A stretch of 64,000 nucleotides of DNA from the NCBI RefSeq assembly GCF_001704415.2, contig NC_030820.1, positions 46,172,036 to 46,236,035 on the forward strand, in the 5' to 3' direction. The DNA is from Capra hircus. Taxonomy: Eukaryota; Chordata; Mammalia; Artiodactyla; Bovidae. The notes beneath the pieces are model-generated. The model was not told the origin of the DNA, did not search any database, and saw nothing but the letters and a program-made list of their open reading frames with translations. Position numbers and translations under genes: made by a program. Below are positions 25,301 to 37,300 of this stretch, in pieces. The stretch's first letter is position 1. Every line of letters starts with the position of its first letter.

Positions 25301-28300
25301 ATATGTGAAATTAAAAAAAAAAAAAAAAACCAAGCTCATAGATAGAGAAAACAGATTGGTGATGGGCAAAAACAGGTGCAGAGAGCCAAAAGGTACAGGC
25401 TTCCAGTTATAAGTAAGGGCTGTGGATGTATTGTACAGCATGGAAACTATAGTTAATAGGGTACTGTGTTGCGTACTTGGAAGTTGGTAAGAGAGTAAAT
25501 CTTAGTAGCTCTCTTCATTAGACTTACTGTGGTGATCATTTTGCAAGACATACACATATATATGTTGTGTGGTATACCTGAAACTAGCATAATGATGTAG
25601 ATCAGTTATGCCTCAGTCAATCAGTCAATCAATTGCATGTGAAGTCTAGGGAAAAATAAATTAATGAAAAATTTTTAAAAAATCATTTCACCATGTATGT
25701 GAGGTTTTATTTCTGGGCTATCTATTCTATTCTGTTTTTCCGTGTGTCTGTCTTTATGCCACTACCACACTGATTTGTTTACAGTAGCTTTCTACTAAGG
25801 TTTTAAATCGGAAAGAGTGAGTCCTCTGACTTTGTTGTTCTTTTTCAAGAAACATCATAACATTCAGGGAAATCTAATCAGATGACTAAGAGCTTTTATT
25901 AGCCACCTTGGGGAAAGAGATGAGACACACCAGGAGTGAGGCCCTTCCGTCCTAGCATGTAGGATGCCTGTCAAATTCTGCCCAGATGCTCTGTGCTGGT
26001 CCCTTTTACATTTCAGCTCTGGGTGATGTGCACTCCACACTAACTTGAGATGTGTCTAAGACCATGAACTTGGTTAAGTTTTCTGGGCTGCTTTTACTTT
26101 CCTGTTCCTCTTAGATTCATTAGGCTAGAAAGGATCTGTGAAAATTTATGTTATTAGATATAATTTTTTCTGTACTTTAAAAGAATTCACATTCCTTACT
26201 GACTGTTGTGGGGCTGGCTGCTGCCTTTAGAGAAACTCTTAACTGTAGCTGTGCTGAGACTGGAATTGGATTCCCCGTCAAATAACAAGCTTATCTCACT
26301 GCACAAACGGGTGTGACCTTCAGCAAGTCTTTGCTGACAGAAGTTGGGCATCCAGTGTGCTCTGCTGGTCCCTCTGCTGCATGACAGGTGCAGGGCTGGG
26401 TCTGGAGGTGAAGCACGAGTCGGGTGTTGTCTCTGCCTGGAGAGGGCACGTGATTGGTCACATGTCCCCATGTACTGTACAGGCTGTGGTGGGGTCGCAG
26501 TCGAAGCCACCATTCAAATGCAAGATGTCCCGACCTTGTGGGCTAGAGTTACTAAGTCCTGGGGGACCAGGAAGTTTTGCTTGTGGCCTACTCATTGCAA
26601 ACGGGAAGTCTAATGAGAACCCACAGCCTACCCTCTCCTAACGGAACCAGAGCTTGGCTACAGTTGTCCTGTCTGAAACCACCCTTAGCATTGGTGTCTG
26701 GTCCAGTGCGTTCTGTGTGGCCTGTGGTAGTGCAGGAGTCCTGAGGTTGGGCTCCAGCTCCGGCGCCTGACATGGCCTTGCTGTCTTGCAGATGTCTCAC
26801 GCAGCCACCAGTGCCTTCTGCCGTTCTATTAAGCTGCAGTGTGAGCTCTACCCCTCGAGAGAAGTGGCCATTTGCTTGGACCCTTACTGTGGACTTGGGT
26901 TTGTCCTGTGGTGCCTCTGTAGGTGAGTTTTCTCTGTATCTCTATGATATAAGTAAATAATCATGCATGCTTTTTCAAATCACCTGTGAGCTCAGAGCTG
27001 CTCATGGGAGGGGGCTGCCTGCAGGTGTGGCTCTCAGCCTGGATCTGCATGCTGGTAGCCAGGTAGCCACACTCTCCAGTGTCTGAAAGGTTAGTCTCTG
27101 TAAAATATGCTGAAACTAACAGAGACAACATGTAGGTCTGCTCTGAGAAGCTGTCTGTTGGGAGGCCGTTTTCCAAGCAACTCCCAGACTTTGGGCTTGC
27201 TTCTTGTATCTCCAAATCTTTGTATATATTCCCGGCTTGGAACTGTGACCAGGGCCATCCAGGGTCTTTCCTCCTCGGCTTCTCCCTGACTCTTGCTGGG
27301 GGATGCTGGGAGCAGGCTCCTCTCCCCTCCTGGCAGGTATCAACAGTATGTATGGAAAGAATGAATATTGATTGGCATTTTTCTCTAATTGTACATATAT
27401 GTTCATCGTAGAAACTTTAGAAAATACAAAATAATATAAAGAAGAAAATTAAGCTTTCCATAAGTATATAACCTAGTGAAAGTGATAGAAAGTGAAAGTC
27501 GCTCAGTCGTGCCCAACTCTTTGCAACCCCATGGACTATACAGTCCATGGAATTCTCCAGGCCAGAATCCTGGAGTGGGTAGCCTTTCCTTTCTCCAGGG
27601 GATCTTTTCCCAACCCAGTTCTCCTGCATTGCAGGCAGATTCTTTACCAGCTGAGCCACAAAGGAAGCCCAAGAATACTGGAGTGGGTGGCCTAACCCTT
27701 CTCCAACGGATCTTCCCAACCCAGGACTCAGACTGGGTTCTCCTGCATTGCAAGCAGATTCTTTACCAACTGAGCTATCAGGGTGATTCCAGTAAATACA
27801 CTATTAGCATTTTGGCATATAGTCTTTCAGATTTTATTTTCTAATGTAGTATACTACTTTTTATTAACATTTCCAAATATATGCAAGTGGTTTAAGTGTG
27901 TAGAAATGCTGTAACAAACACCAGGCCCCAATAGCCAGCTTCACATGGACTGTGTTTTGCCAGTTTTGTGTCAGGGTGATAGAAGTGTTCTAGACTGCAT
28001 TGTGGTAAGCATTGTATGACGGCGAATTTGTCAAAGTTCTTTTAATTCTGTGCTTCAAATGGTTGGATATATGATATGCAAATTATACCTAAGTAAAACT
28101 TTTTTTTTTTTTTTTTTTTTAAAGAAAACTCCTTTCCTTGAAGTGACTGAGGTGTATGGCACAGACCCTACCCTGCCCATTCAGGAGGCTAACCAGTGTG
28201 ACACCACAGGGCAACATGTGTTATTCTGAGTTGTACAACTGCCTTGCTCAGGGTGCCCAAATTGCGAGAGTTATCAGTTCTTTGTATGTTTTATCAAGTT

Positions 28301-31300
28301 AATAATCTAAAATCATTGAATTATAAATGTATACTTTATATTAGTTACCAGAATGTATTTTTTCTCTTTTCTCTTTGTCAACGTTTTTTATTTTAATTTT
28401 TTTATTTAGGTTTTCTTTTTCAGAGCACTATTAGTTTCACAGCAAGATTGCAGGGAAAGTGCAGAGATTTTCTCTTCTACCTATCCCTATATGTACAACT
28501 TCCCCATTATAAGCATCTCCCACCAAAGCATATGTTTTTTACAAACTAGGAACCTACCTTGATGTATTATCATCCCAGAGTCTGTAATTTACATCAGAGC
28601 TCACTCTTGGTGCTATAGAGAGCCCATAAACAGACTCAAGTAAGTACAGTCCTTTGATCTTTGATGGACGTGCAGAAGCAGTACAGCCATACAATGACCT
28701 TTTCAACAGATGGTGTTGGAACAACTGGACATCACCCCCACCCCCTGCAAAAAAAGGAATCTACACAGAGGCTTTGTGGCCTTCTCAAAAATAGATCAAA
28801 ATACATCATATACCTAAATGTGAAACATAAAACTATAAAACTCCTAGATGATAACTTGGGAGAAAATCTAGATAATCTTGGGTTTGGTGATGACTTTTCG
28901 ACACACCTCCAAAGGCTTGACCATGAAAGAAATAATTGACAGACTGACTATTAAAATCAATTGTCTCTGCTCTGCAAAAGGCACTGTCAAGAGAATGGGA
29001 GCAGGCCAGAGACTGGGAGAAAATGTTCCCAAAGTGTTTTTAAATTGTTCTGTTCTTTTTGAAGTTATGATCTAAACTGAAATAGTTGAGGTTCCAGAAA
29101 TCTGCAGGAAATAGTTTCTTCCCTATAAGCAATCTGCTATTAAGTTGGAAAGTATAATAGCCAGTGCCAAGAAATCAGTATTGGTTAATAAATGAAACAG
29201 CAAGCGATCAACTTTTGTTGGAGTGAGACAAAGGCAAGTAGAAAATTGGTGAATCAGGTTTTCTGTTGTCCTGTATTAGGGTTTAATAGCTTTTTTATTA
29301 ATGTTGATTTCCATTTATAGAAGTGAAGACAGAGGTGAAAGTATGTTTAATTTCCACAAGTGTGCTTAGTTTCTCTAACCTTGAACTCTACTCTGTGGAC
29401 CCCGCCTTTTCATGCCCTTAGCAGTCTGATCAAGTGAATCTTTTATCCTGATGTGTATTCTTAAGAAAGCTAGTAATAGGTGATTTGCATTTTGTTTTCT
29501 TCATTTTGGGTTTCCTTATGATAGGATTTAAAAGGACAATGCTGATAACAATGTGGAAATGATAGATTGTCATAATTAAGAAGTGTATCGTTATAGGGTA
29601 TAAACACATTATGTACATTTCGGTCCCTAACACATGGGACTCCAGTGTTGTTAGCTGAGCTTGGTGTGTGCTGGAAAATGGGAGTCCACCGTGACAGAGA
29701 AGTGTGTAAACTGGAGCTGGAACAGAAGCCAGGCAGGGGTTCTAGTTCAGGTGGTCCGGTTCATCCTGATTCACGAGTGGGTTGAATAACATTTGGTGCT
29801 CATGGAGAACTCCAAGCCACATTTCCTGGTGGATAATTATGACTCGCATGGTGCACAGTGTGCAGGGTTGTTAGATCTTGGGCTGTTACCTGGCATTGAT
29901 CCAATTTTGGCCAGGGTGGTTCTTTTAACATCCATTCAGCAGAGGTAAATTTTTCATTATTTTTATTTCTTCCTGCTTAATGCTGCCTTGAGGATTCTCA
30001 TTGAAGTTGGCACCTGAGCTAAAAAGAAAGCTCTAATTCAGGGTCATTCCACACATGGTCTGTAGGCTGATTCTGGAGCGCCACATTGCAAAGGGCAGGG
30101 GGTGCATTGGTACTGAACACCAAGGAGTCGTCCACGTGGGGGCTGCTGCTCGTGTTGGTGTGCTCAGGGGCAGGGGTCTCCCTTAGCTCTCACGGCCCCT
30201 GGAAAGAAGATGAGTGCTCCAGGGACGGTCACAGGACCTGTGTGTGTGAGGGGCAGCCCTGGTGCACTGTAGATCTAGGCTTCTCCTCAGACCCCAAGTG
30301 TGTATTCTTGAAAAGCTGATTGGTTAGAATTGTTTTAAGTAGGATATGCCGGTTTCTCAACCAAATGGAAAAACTGATTTTAATGTACTGCAGTGTTGGA
30401 TACAAGAACTTTTGGATAAAAGTGTGTTTTCACAACTGCAGGGCTTGGCTCCATTTGTGCAGGAGTGTTGTTGGATCCATCTGACTTGCAGTAAGTAGCT
30501 GTTTGACTAGGATGTCAATATTTGTAATACAGATGTATTTGCTGTAGTGCTGTTTGATCTCTTAAATAACCACCATATTATAAAGTCTTCCTTAAAGACC
30601 TCAATCAGTTTCCGAAGGACAGATCTTAGAGAAAAATTGACAGAATTTTGAGTGTTACAATTATTGGAATGGCCTCGTACTGAGTTTTATATAATGATTA
30701 TAAAAATAATTTTTATACGTTTCCGTAGGACTCCAATGGAATGTGCAGTTTTGCGTATTATGTGAATAGCAAAACTTTTACATTAGCAGGATTTCAGAGG
30801 AAATATTTGCATACTTTCAAAGGAAAGTTTGGGGTGTTAGAATCCTTCATCCTGAGACCAGGATGTACTGAGACCAGTCAGTACATCCTCAGAACTCTTC
30901 GATTCCCTGGTGGCTCAGATGGTAAAGAGTCTGCAGGCAATACGGGAGACCTGGGTTCAAACCCTGGGTTGGGAAGATGCCTTGGAGAAGGAAATGGCAA
31001 CCCAATCCAGTATTCTTGCCTGGAAAATCTCATGGATGGAGGACCCTTTTGTTCTGATGGGTGGGGCCACGCTCAGTAAATCTTTAATCCAATTTTCTGT
31101 TGATGGGTGGAGCTGTGTTCCCTCCCTGTTATTTACCTGGGGCCAAACTATGGTGGAGGTAATGAACATAACAGCCACCTCCTTTAAAAGGTCCCTCCCA
31201 TTCATGTACTGCTAACCTCAGTGCCTGCACATCAGAACAAGGCCCAGTTTCCCCCACACTCAATCTCTCCCAACAGGAAGCTTCCACAAGCCTCTTATCC

Positions 31301-34300
31301 TTCTCCGTTAGAGAGCAGACAGAATGAAAACCACCATCACAGAAAACTAATCAAATTGATCACATGGACCACAGCCTTGTGTGACTCAATGAAACTATGA
31401 GCCATGCAGTGAAGGGTCACCCAAGACGGACAGGTCATGGTGGAGAGTTGTGACAAAACGTGGTCCACTGGAGAAGGGAATGGCAAACTATTTCAGTATT
31501 CTTGCCTTGAGAACCCCATGAACAGGATGAAAAGGCAAAAAGATAGGAGAGTGAAAAATGAACTCCCCAGGTCGGTAGGTACACAATATGCTACTGGAGA
31601 TCAATGGAGAAATAACTCCAGAAAGAATGAAGAGACGGAGCCAAAGCAAAAACAACACTCAGCTGTGGATGTGACTGGTGATAGAAGCAAAGTCCGATGC
31701 TGTAAAGAGCAGTGTCACATAGGAACCTGGAATGTTAGGTTCATGAATCAAGGAAAATTGGAAGTGGTCAAAGACAAGATGGCAAGAGTGAATGTTGACA
31801 TTTTAGGAATCAGCGAACTAAGATGGACTGGAATGGGTGAATTTAACTCAGATGACCATTATATCTACTACTGTGGGCAAGAATCCCTTAGAAGAAATGG
31901 AGTAGCCATCATAGTCAACAAAAGAGTACAAAATGCAGTACTTGGATGCAATCTCAAAAATGACAGAATAATCTCTGTTCGTTTCCAAGGCAAACCATTC
32001 AATATCATGGTATTCCACGTCTATACCCCAACCAGTAATGCTGAAGAAGCTGAAGTTGAACGGTTCTAGGAAGACCTACAAGACCTTTTAAAACTAACAC
32101 CTAAAAAAGATGTCCTTTTCATTATAAGGGACTGGAATGCAAAAGTAGGAAGTCAAGAAACACCTGGAGTAAAAGGTAAATTTGGCCTTGGAGTACAGAA
32201 TGAAGCTGGGCAAAGGCTAATAGAATTTTGCCAAGAGAATGCACTGGTCCTAGCAAATACCCTCTTCCAACAACAACAAGGGAAGACTTTATACATGGAC
32301 ATCACCAGATGGTCAGTACCAAAAACAGGTTGATTATATTCTTTGCAGGCAAAGATGGAGAAGCTCTATACAGTCAGCAAAATAAGACCAGGAGCTGACT
32401 ATGGCCTAGATCATGAACTCCTTATTGCCAAATTCAGACTTAAATTGAAGAAAGTAGGGAAAACTACTAGACCATTCAGGTATGACCTAAATCACATCCC
32501 TTAATATACAGTAGAGGTGAGAAATAGATTCAAGGGATTAGATCTGATACACAGAGTGCCTGAAGAACTATGGACAGAGGTTCGTGACATTGTATAGGAG
32601 ACAGGGATCAAGACCATCCCCAAGAAAAAGAAATGCAAAAAAAGCAAAATGGCTATCTAAGGAGGTTTTACAGATAGCTGTGAAAAGAAGAGAAGTGAAA
32701 ACCAAAGGAGAAAAGGAAAGATATTCCCATTTGAATGCAGAGTCCAAATAATAGCAAGGAGAGATAAGAAAGCGTTCCTCAGTGATCAATGCAAAGAAAT
32801 AGAGGAAAACAATAGAATGGGAAAGAGTAGAGATCTGTTCAAGAAAATTAGAGATATCAAGGGAACATTTCATGCAAAGATGGGCACAATAATGGACAGA
32901 AATGGACCTAACAGAAGCAGAAGATATTAAGAAGAGGTGACAAGAATACACAGAACTGTACAAAAAAGATCTTCACGACCTAGATAATCATGATGGTGTG
33001 ATCACTCACCTAGAACCAGATATCCTGGAATGTGAAGTCAGGTTTTGCCTTAGGAAGCATCACTGTGAACAAAGCTGGTGGAGGTGATGGAATTCCAGTT
33101 GAGCTATTTCAAATCCTGAAAGATGATGCTGTGAAAGTGCTGCACTCAATATGCCAGCAAATTTAGAAAACTGAGCAGTGGTCACAGGACTGGAAAAGGT
33201 CAGTTTTCATTCCAATGCCAAAGAATGTTCAAACTACTGCACAGTTGCACTCATCTCACATGCTAGTAAAGTGATGCTCAAAATTCTCCAAGCCACGCTT
33301 CAGCAAAACATGAACCATGAACTTCCAAGTGTTCGAGCTGTATTTAGAAAAGAAGAGGAACCAGAGAGCAAATTGCCAACATCTACTGGATCATCGAAAA
33401 AGCAAGAGAGTTCCAGAAAAGCATCTATTTCTGCTCTATGGACTATGTCAAAGCCTTTGACTGTGTGGGTCACAATAAACTGTGGAAAATTCTTCAAGAG
33501 ATGGGACTATCAGACCACCTGACCTGCCTCTTGAGAAATCTATATGCAGGTCAAGAAGCAACAGTTAGAACTGGACATGGAACAAGAGACTGGTTCCAAT
33601 TTAGGAAAAAGAGTTTGTCAAGGCTGTATATTGTCACCCTGCTTATTTAACTTATATGCAGAGTGCATCATGAGAGACGCTGGGCTAGATGAAGCACAAG
33701 CTGGAATCAAGATTGCCGGGAGAAGTATCAGTAACCTCAGATATGCAGATGATGCCACCCTTATGGCAGAAAGTGAAGAGGAACTAAAGAGCTTCTTGAT
33801 GAAAGTGAAAGAGGAGAGTGAAAAAGTTGGCTGAAAGCTCAACATTCAGAAAACTTAAGATCATGGCATCTGGTCCCATCACTTCATGGCAAAGAGATGG
33901 GGAAGCACTGGAAACAGCGAGAGACTTAATTTTGGGGGCTCCAAAATCACTGCAGATGGTGATTGCAGCCATGAAATGAAAAGACGCTTGCTCTTTGGAA
34001 GAAAAGTTATGACCAACCTAGACAGTATATTAAAACTCAGAGACATTCCTTTGCCAACAAAGGTCCATCTAGTCAAAACTGGTTTTTCCAGTAGTCATGT
34101 AGGAATGTGAGAGACAAAAAGAAACCTGAGCACCAAAGAATTGATGCTTTTGAACTGTGGTGTTGGAGAAAACTCTTGAGAGTCCCTTGGACTGCAGGGA
34201 GATCCAACCAGTCCATCCTACAGGAAATCAGTCCTGAATATTCGTTGGAAAGACTGATGCCGAAGCTGAAACTCCAATACTTTGGCCACCTGATGCGAAG

Positions 34301-37300
34301 AACTGACTCATTGGAAAGGACCCTGATGCTGGGAACAATTGAAAGCAGGAAGAGAAGGTGATGACAGAGGATGAAATGGTGAGATGGATCACCGACTCAA
34401 TGGACATGAGTGTGAGTATACTCCGGGAGTTGGTGATGGACAGGGAGGCCTGGCGTTCTTCAGTCCATGGGTTCGCAAAGAGTCGGACATGACTGAGCAA
34501 CTGAACTGAACTAAAAGTAATCACCAGCTTGTAGCATTTGATCTGAGAGCAAATGCTTTCAGCTCTTCACCACTGAGTATTTTAGCTGTGGGTTTGTCAT
34601 ATAAGTCCTCCATGCCTAGTTTCTGGAGTGTGTGGTTAGTCGCTTCAGTTGTGTCCAACTCCCTGCAGCCCCGTGCACCATGGCCTGCCAGGCTCATCTG
34701 AACATAGGATTCTCCAGGCAGGAGTACTGGAGTGGGTTGCCATTCCTCCTCCAACTTTCTGGAGAGTTTTTAATCATAAATGGATGTTGAATTTTACCAA
34801 TAGATTTTTCTGCATCTGTTTAGATGATCATATGGTTTTTATTCTTCAATTTGTTAATGTAGAGTACTACACTGATCAGCCCTGGGATTTCTTTGGAAGG
34901 AATGATGCTAAAGCTGAAACTCCAGTACTTCGGCCACCTTATGCGAAGAGTTGACTCATTGGAAAAGACTTTGATGCTGGGAGGGATTGGGGGCAGGAGG
35001 AGAAGGGGACGACCGAGGATGAGATGGCTGGATGACATCACTGACTCGATGGACGTGAATCTGAGTGAACTCCAGGAGTTGGTGATGGACAGGGAGGCCT
35101 GGCGTGCTGCTATTCATGGGGTCACAAAGAGTCGGACACGACTGAGCGACTGAACTGAACTGACACTGATTTGAAAATACTGAAAAATCCATGCATCCCT
35201 GGGCTGAATTTCCCTTGTTGTGGTGTATGATCCTTTTAATAGTGTTGGATTTGGCTTGCAACTACTGGAGCTCATAAAGTTAATTCAGTAAGTTGGCAGG
35301 ATACAAAATCAATACACAGAAATCTGTTGCATTAACAGTGAAAAGGCAGAGAGAGAAATTAAGGAAACAACCTCATTTACCATCACATCAAAAAAAAAAT
35401 AAAATACTTAGGAATAAACCTCCTAAGGAGGCAGAAAGACCTGTATTCTGAAAACTGTAAGATGCCAATGAAAGAAATTGAAGAGGACACAAACAAATGG
35501 AAAGATACACTGTGTTCTTGGACTGGAAGAATCAGTATTGTTAAAATAACTGTACTGCCTAGGACAATCTACACATTCAACACAATTCCTATCAAATTAC
35601 CAAGGGCATTTTTCACAGATCTAGAGCAAAAAATTTTAATTTGTATGGAAATTTAAATTTGCATGAGAACATAAAAGACCAAATAGCCATAGCAATCCTG
35701 AGAAAGAAGAAGGGAACCAGAGGAATTAGGCTCCCTTACTTCAGACTACACTACGAAGCTGCAGTCATCAGTACAGTATGGTGTTGGTACAGGAACAGAA
35801 ATACAGGTCAATGGAAGCAGGATAGAAAATCTAGAGATAAACCCATGCCCCTGTGGTTAATCAGTCTAGGACATAGGAGGCAAGACTGTCTATACTGGAG
35901 AATAGATAGTCTCTTCAGTATGTGGTGCCAGCAAAACTGTACAGCTACATGTAAAAAAAAAATGAAATTAGATCATTCAATTTATGGTTTATCATTTATC
36001 TTTATCATTCATTTCAATTTCAACACCACAGGCAAAAATAAACTCAAAAGGGGTTAAAGACCTAAGCTTAAGACCAGATACTATAAAACTCATAGAGGAA
36101 AACATAGACAAAACACATCCATTGCAGCAATATCTTCTTGACTCCATCTCCTGGAATAATGGAGATAAAAACAAATGTGACCCAATTAAACCTGAAAGCT
36201 TTGGCACAGCAAATGAAACCATAAACAAAATAAAATGACAACATATTGACTGGGAGTAAATATTTGCAAATGATGGAACCAACAGGGGTTAACCTTCAAA
36301 ATATGCAAAGAGCTCTTGCAGCTCAATATTTTGAAAAACCCAATCAAAAAATGGACAGAAATCTAAAATTACATTTCTCCAAAGAAGACATATAGATGGC
36401 CAACAGGTATGTGAAAAGATACTTAACAACATTGCTAACTGTTAGAGAAATGCAGATCAAAACTATAATGAGGTATCACTTCATACAGTCAGAATGGCCA
36501 TCATCAAAAAGTCTACAAATAATAAACTCTGGAGAGGGTGTGGAGAAAGAGGACCCCTCCTACAGTGTTGGTGAGATTGTAAATTTGTGCAGCCACTATG
36601 AAGAATAGAGGTTCCTTAAAAAAAACTAAAGATGGAGTTACCATATGATCCTGCAGTTCCACTCCTGGGCATCTATCTATCTGGAGAAAACTTATTTGAA
36701 AAGATATATGTAGCCCAGTGTTCATTGCAGCATTGTTAACAGCAGCATGGAAATTTACAAAGACAGGGAAGCAACTAAATGTCCATTGACAGATGGATAA
36801 AGACGATATGGTATATATACACACAAAGGAATATTACTCAGCTCTAAAAAAAAGAATGAAATAATGCCATTTGCAGCACCATGGATTGATCTAGAGATTA
36901 TCATGCTAAATGAAATAAGCCATATATGACATTGCTTATATATAGAATCCAAAAGAAAAAAGATACAAAGGAGTTTATTTACAAAGCAGAAATAGACCCA
37001 CTGACATAGAAAACAAACTTATGGTTACCAAAGGGAAAAGTGGTGGGGAGAGGGATAAATTAAGAGTTTGTGATTAACATACACACACTATTATATATAA
37101 AATAGGTAACCAACAAGGAAGGCCCTACTGTATAGCACAGGGAACTATACTCAGTATTTTGTAATGCCATATGAGGAAAAAGAATCTGAAAAAATACATC
37201 TGTGTGTGTGTATAACTGAATCACTGGGCTCTACCCTGCAAGCTAACACAGCTTTGTCAGTCAGCTACTCCATCCAGGCGTCCCTGGGGCTCAGATGGTG

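Larger units (their letters stand above)
21056..26791 (+). other. Intron 11 (5.7 kb), mostly L1
   Basis: The middle, from about 21613 to 25850, is an old minus-strand L1 interrupted by a BOVA2, a CHR-type SINE, a Bov-tA and a younger plus-strand L1 (each listed). 25850-26791 is unique-looking. Confidence 0.75.
34515..35262 (-). mobile_element. L1, inverted 5' block of a 5'-inverted element
   Basis: The plus strand reads antisense L1 ORF2 (agcaaatgctttcagctctt, then gatcatatggtttttattct, then atccatgcatccctgggctg). It is interrupted by a Bov-A SINE (34629-34755) and a BovB 3' end (34877-35162). The ORF2 portion lies upstream of what the following sense block encodes, as in twin-priming inversions. 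Confidence 0.8.

Noticed and set aside
31437..32069. A 210-residue reading frame with endonuclease motifs
   Set aside because: It is the BovB endonuclease part of a broken LINE, not a host gene; annotated as the mobile element.
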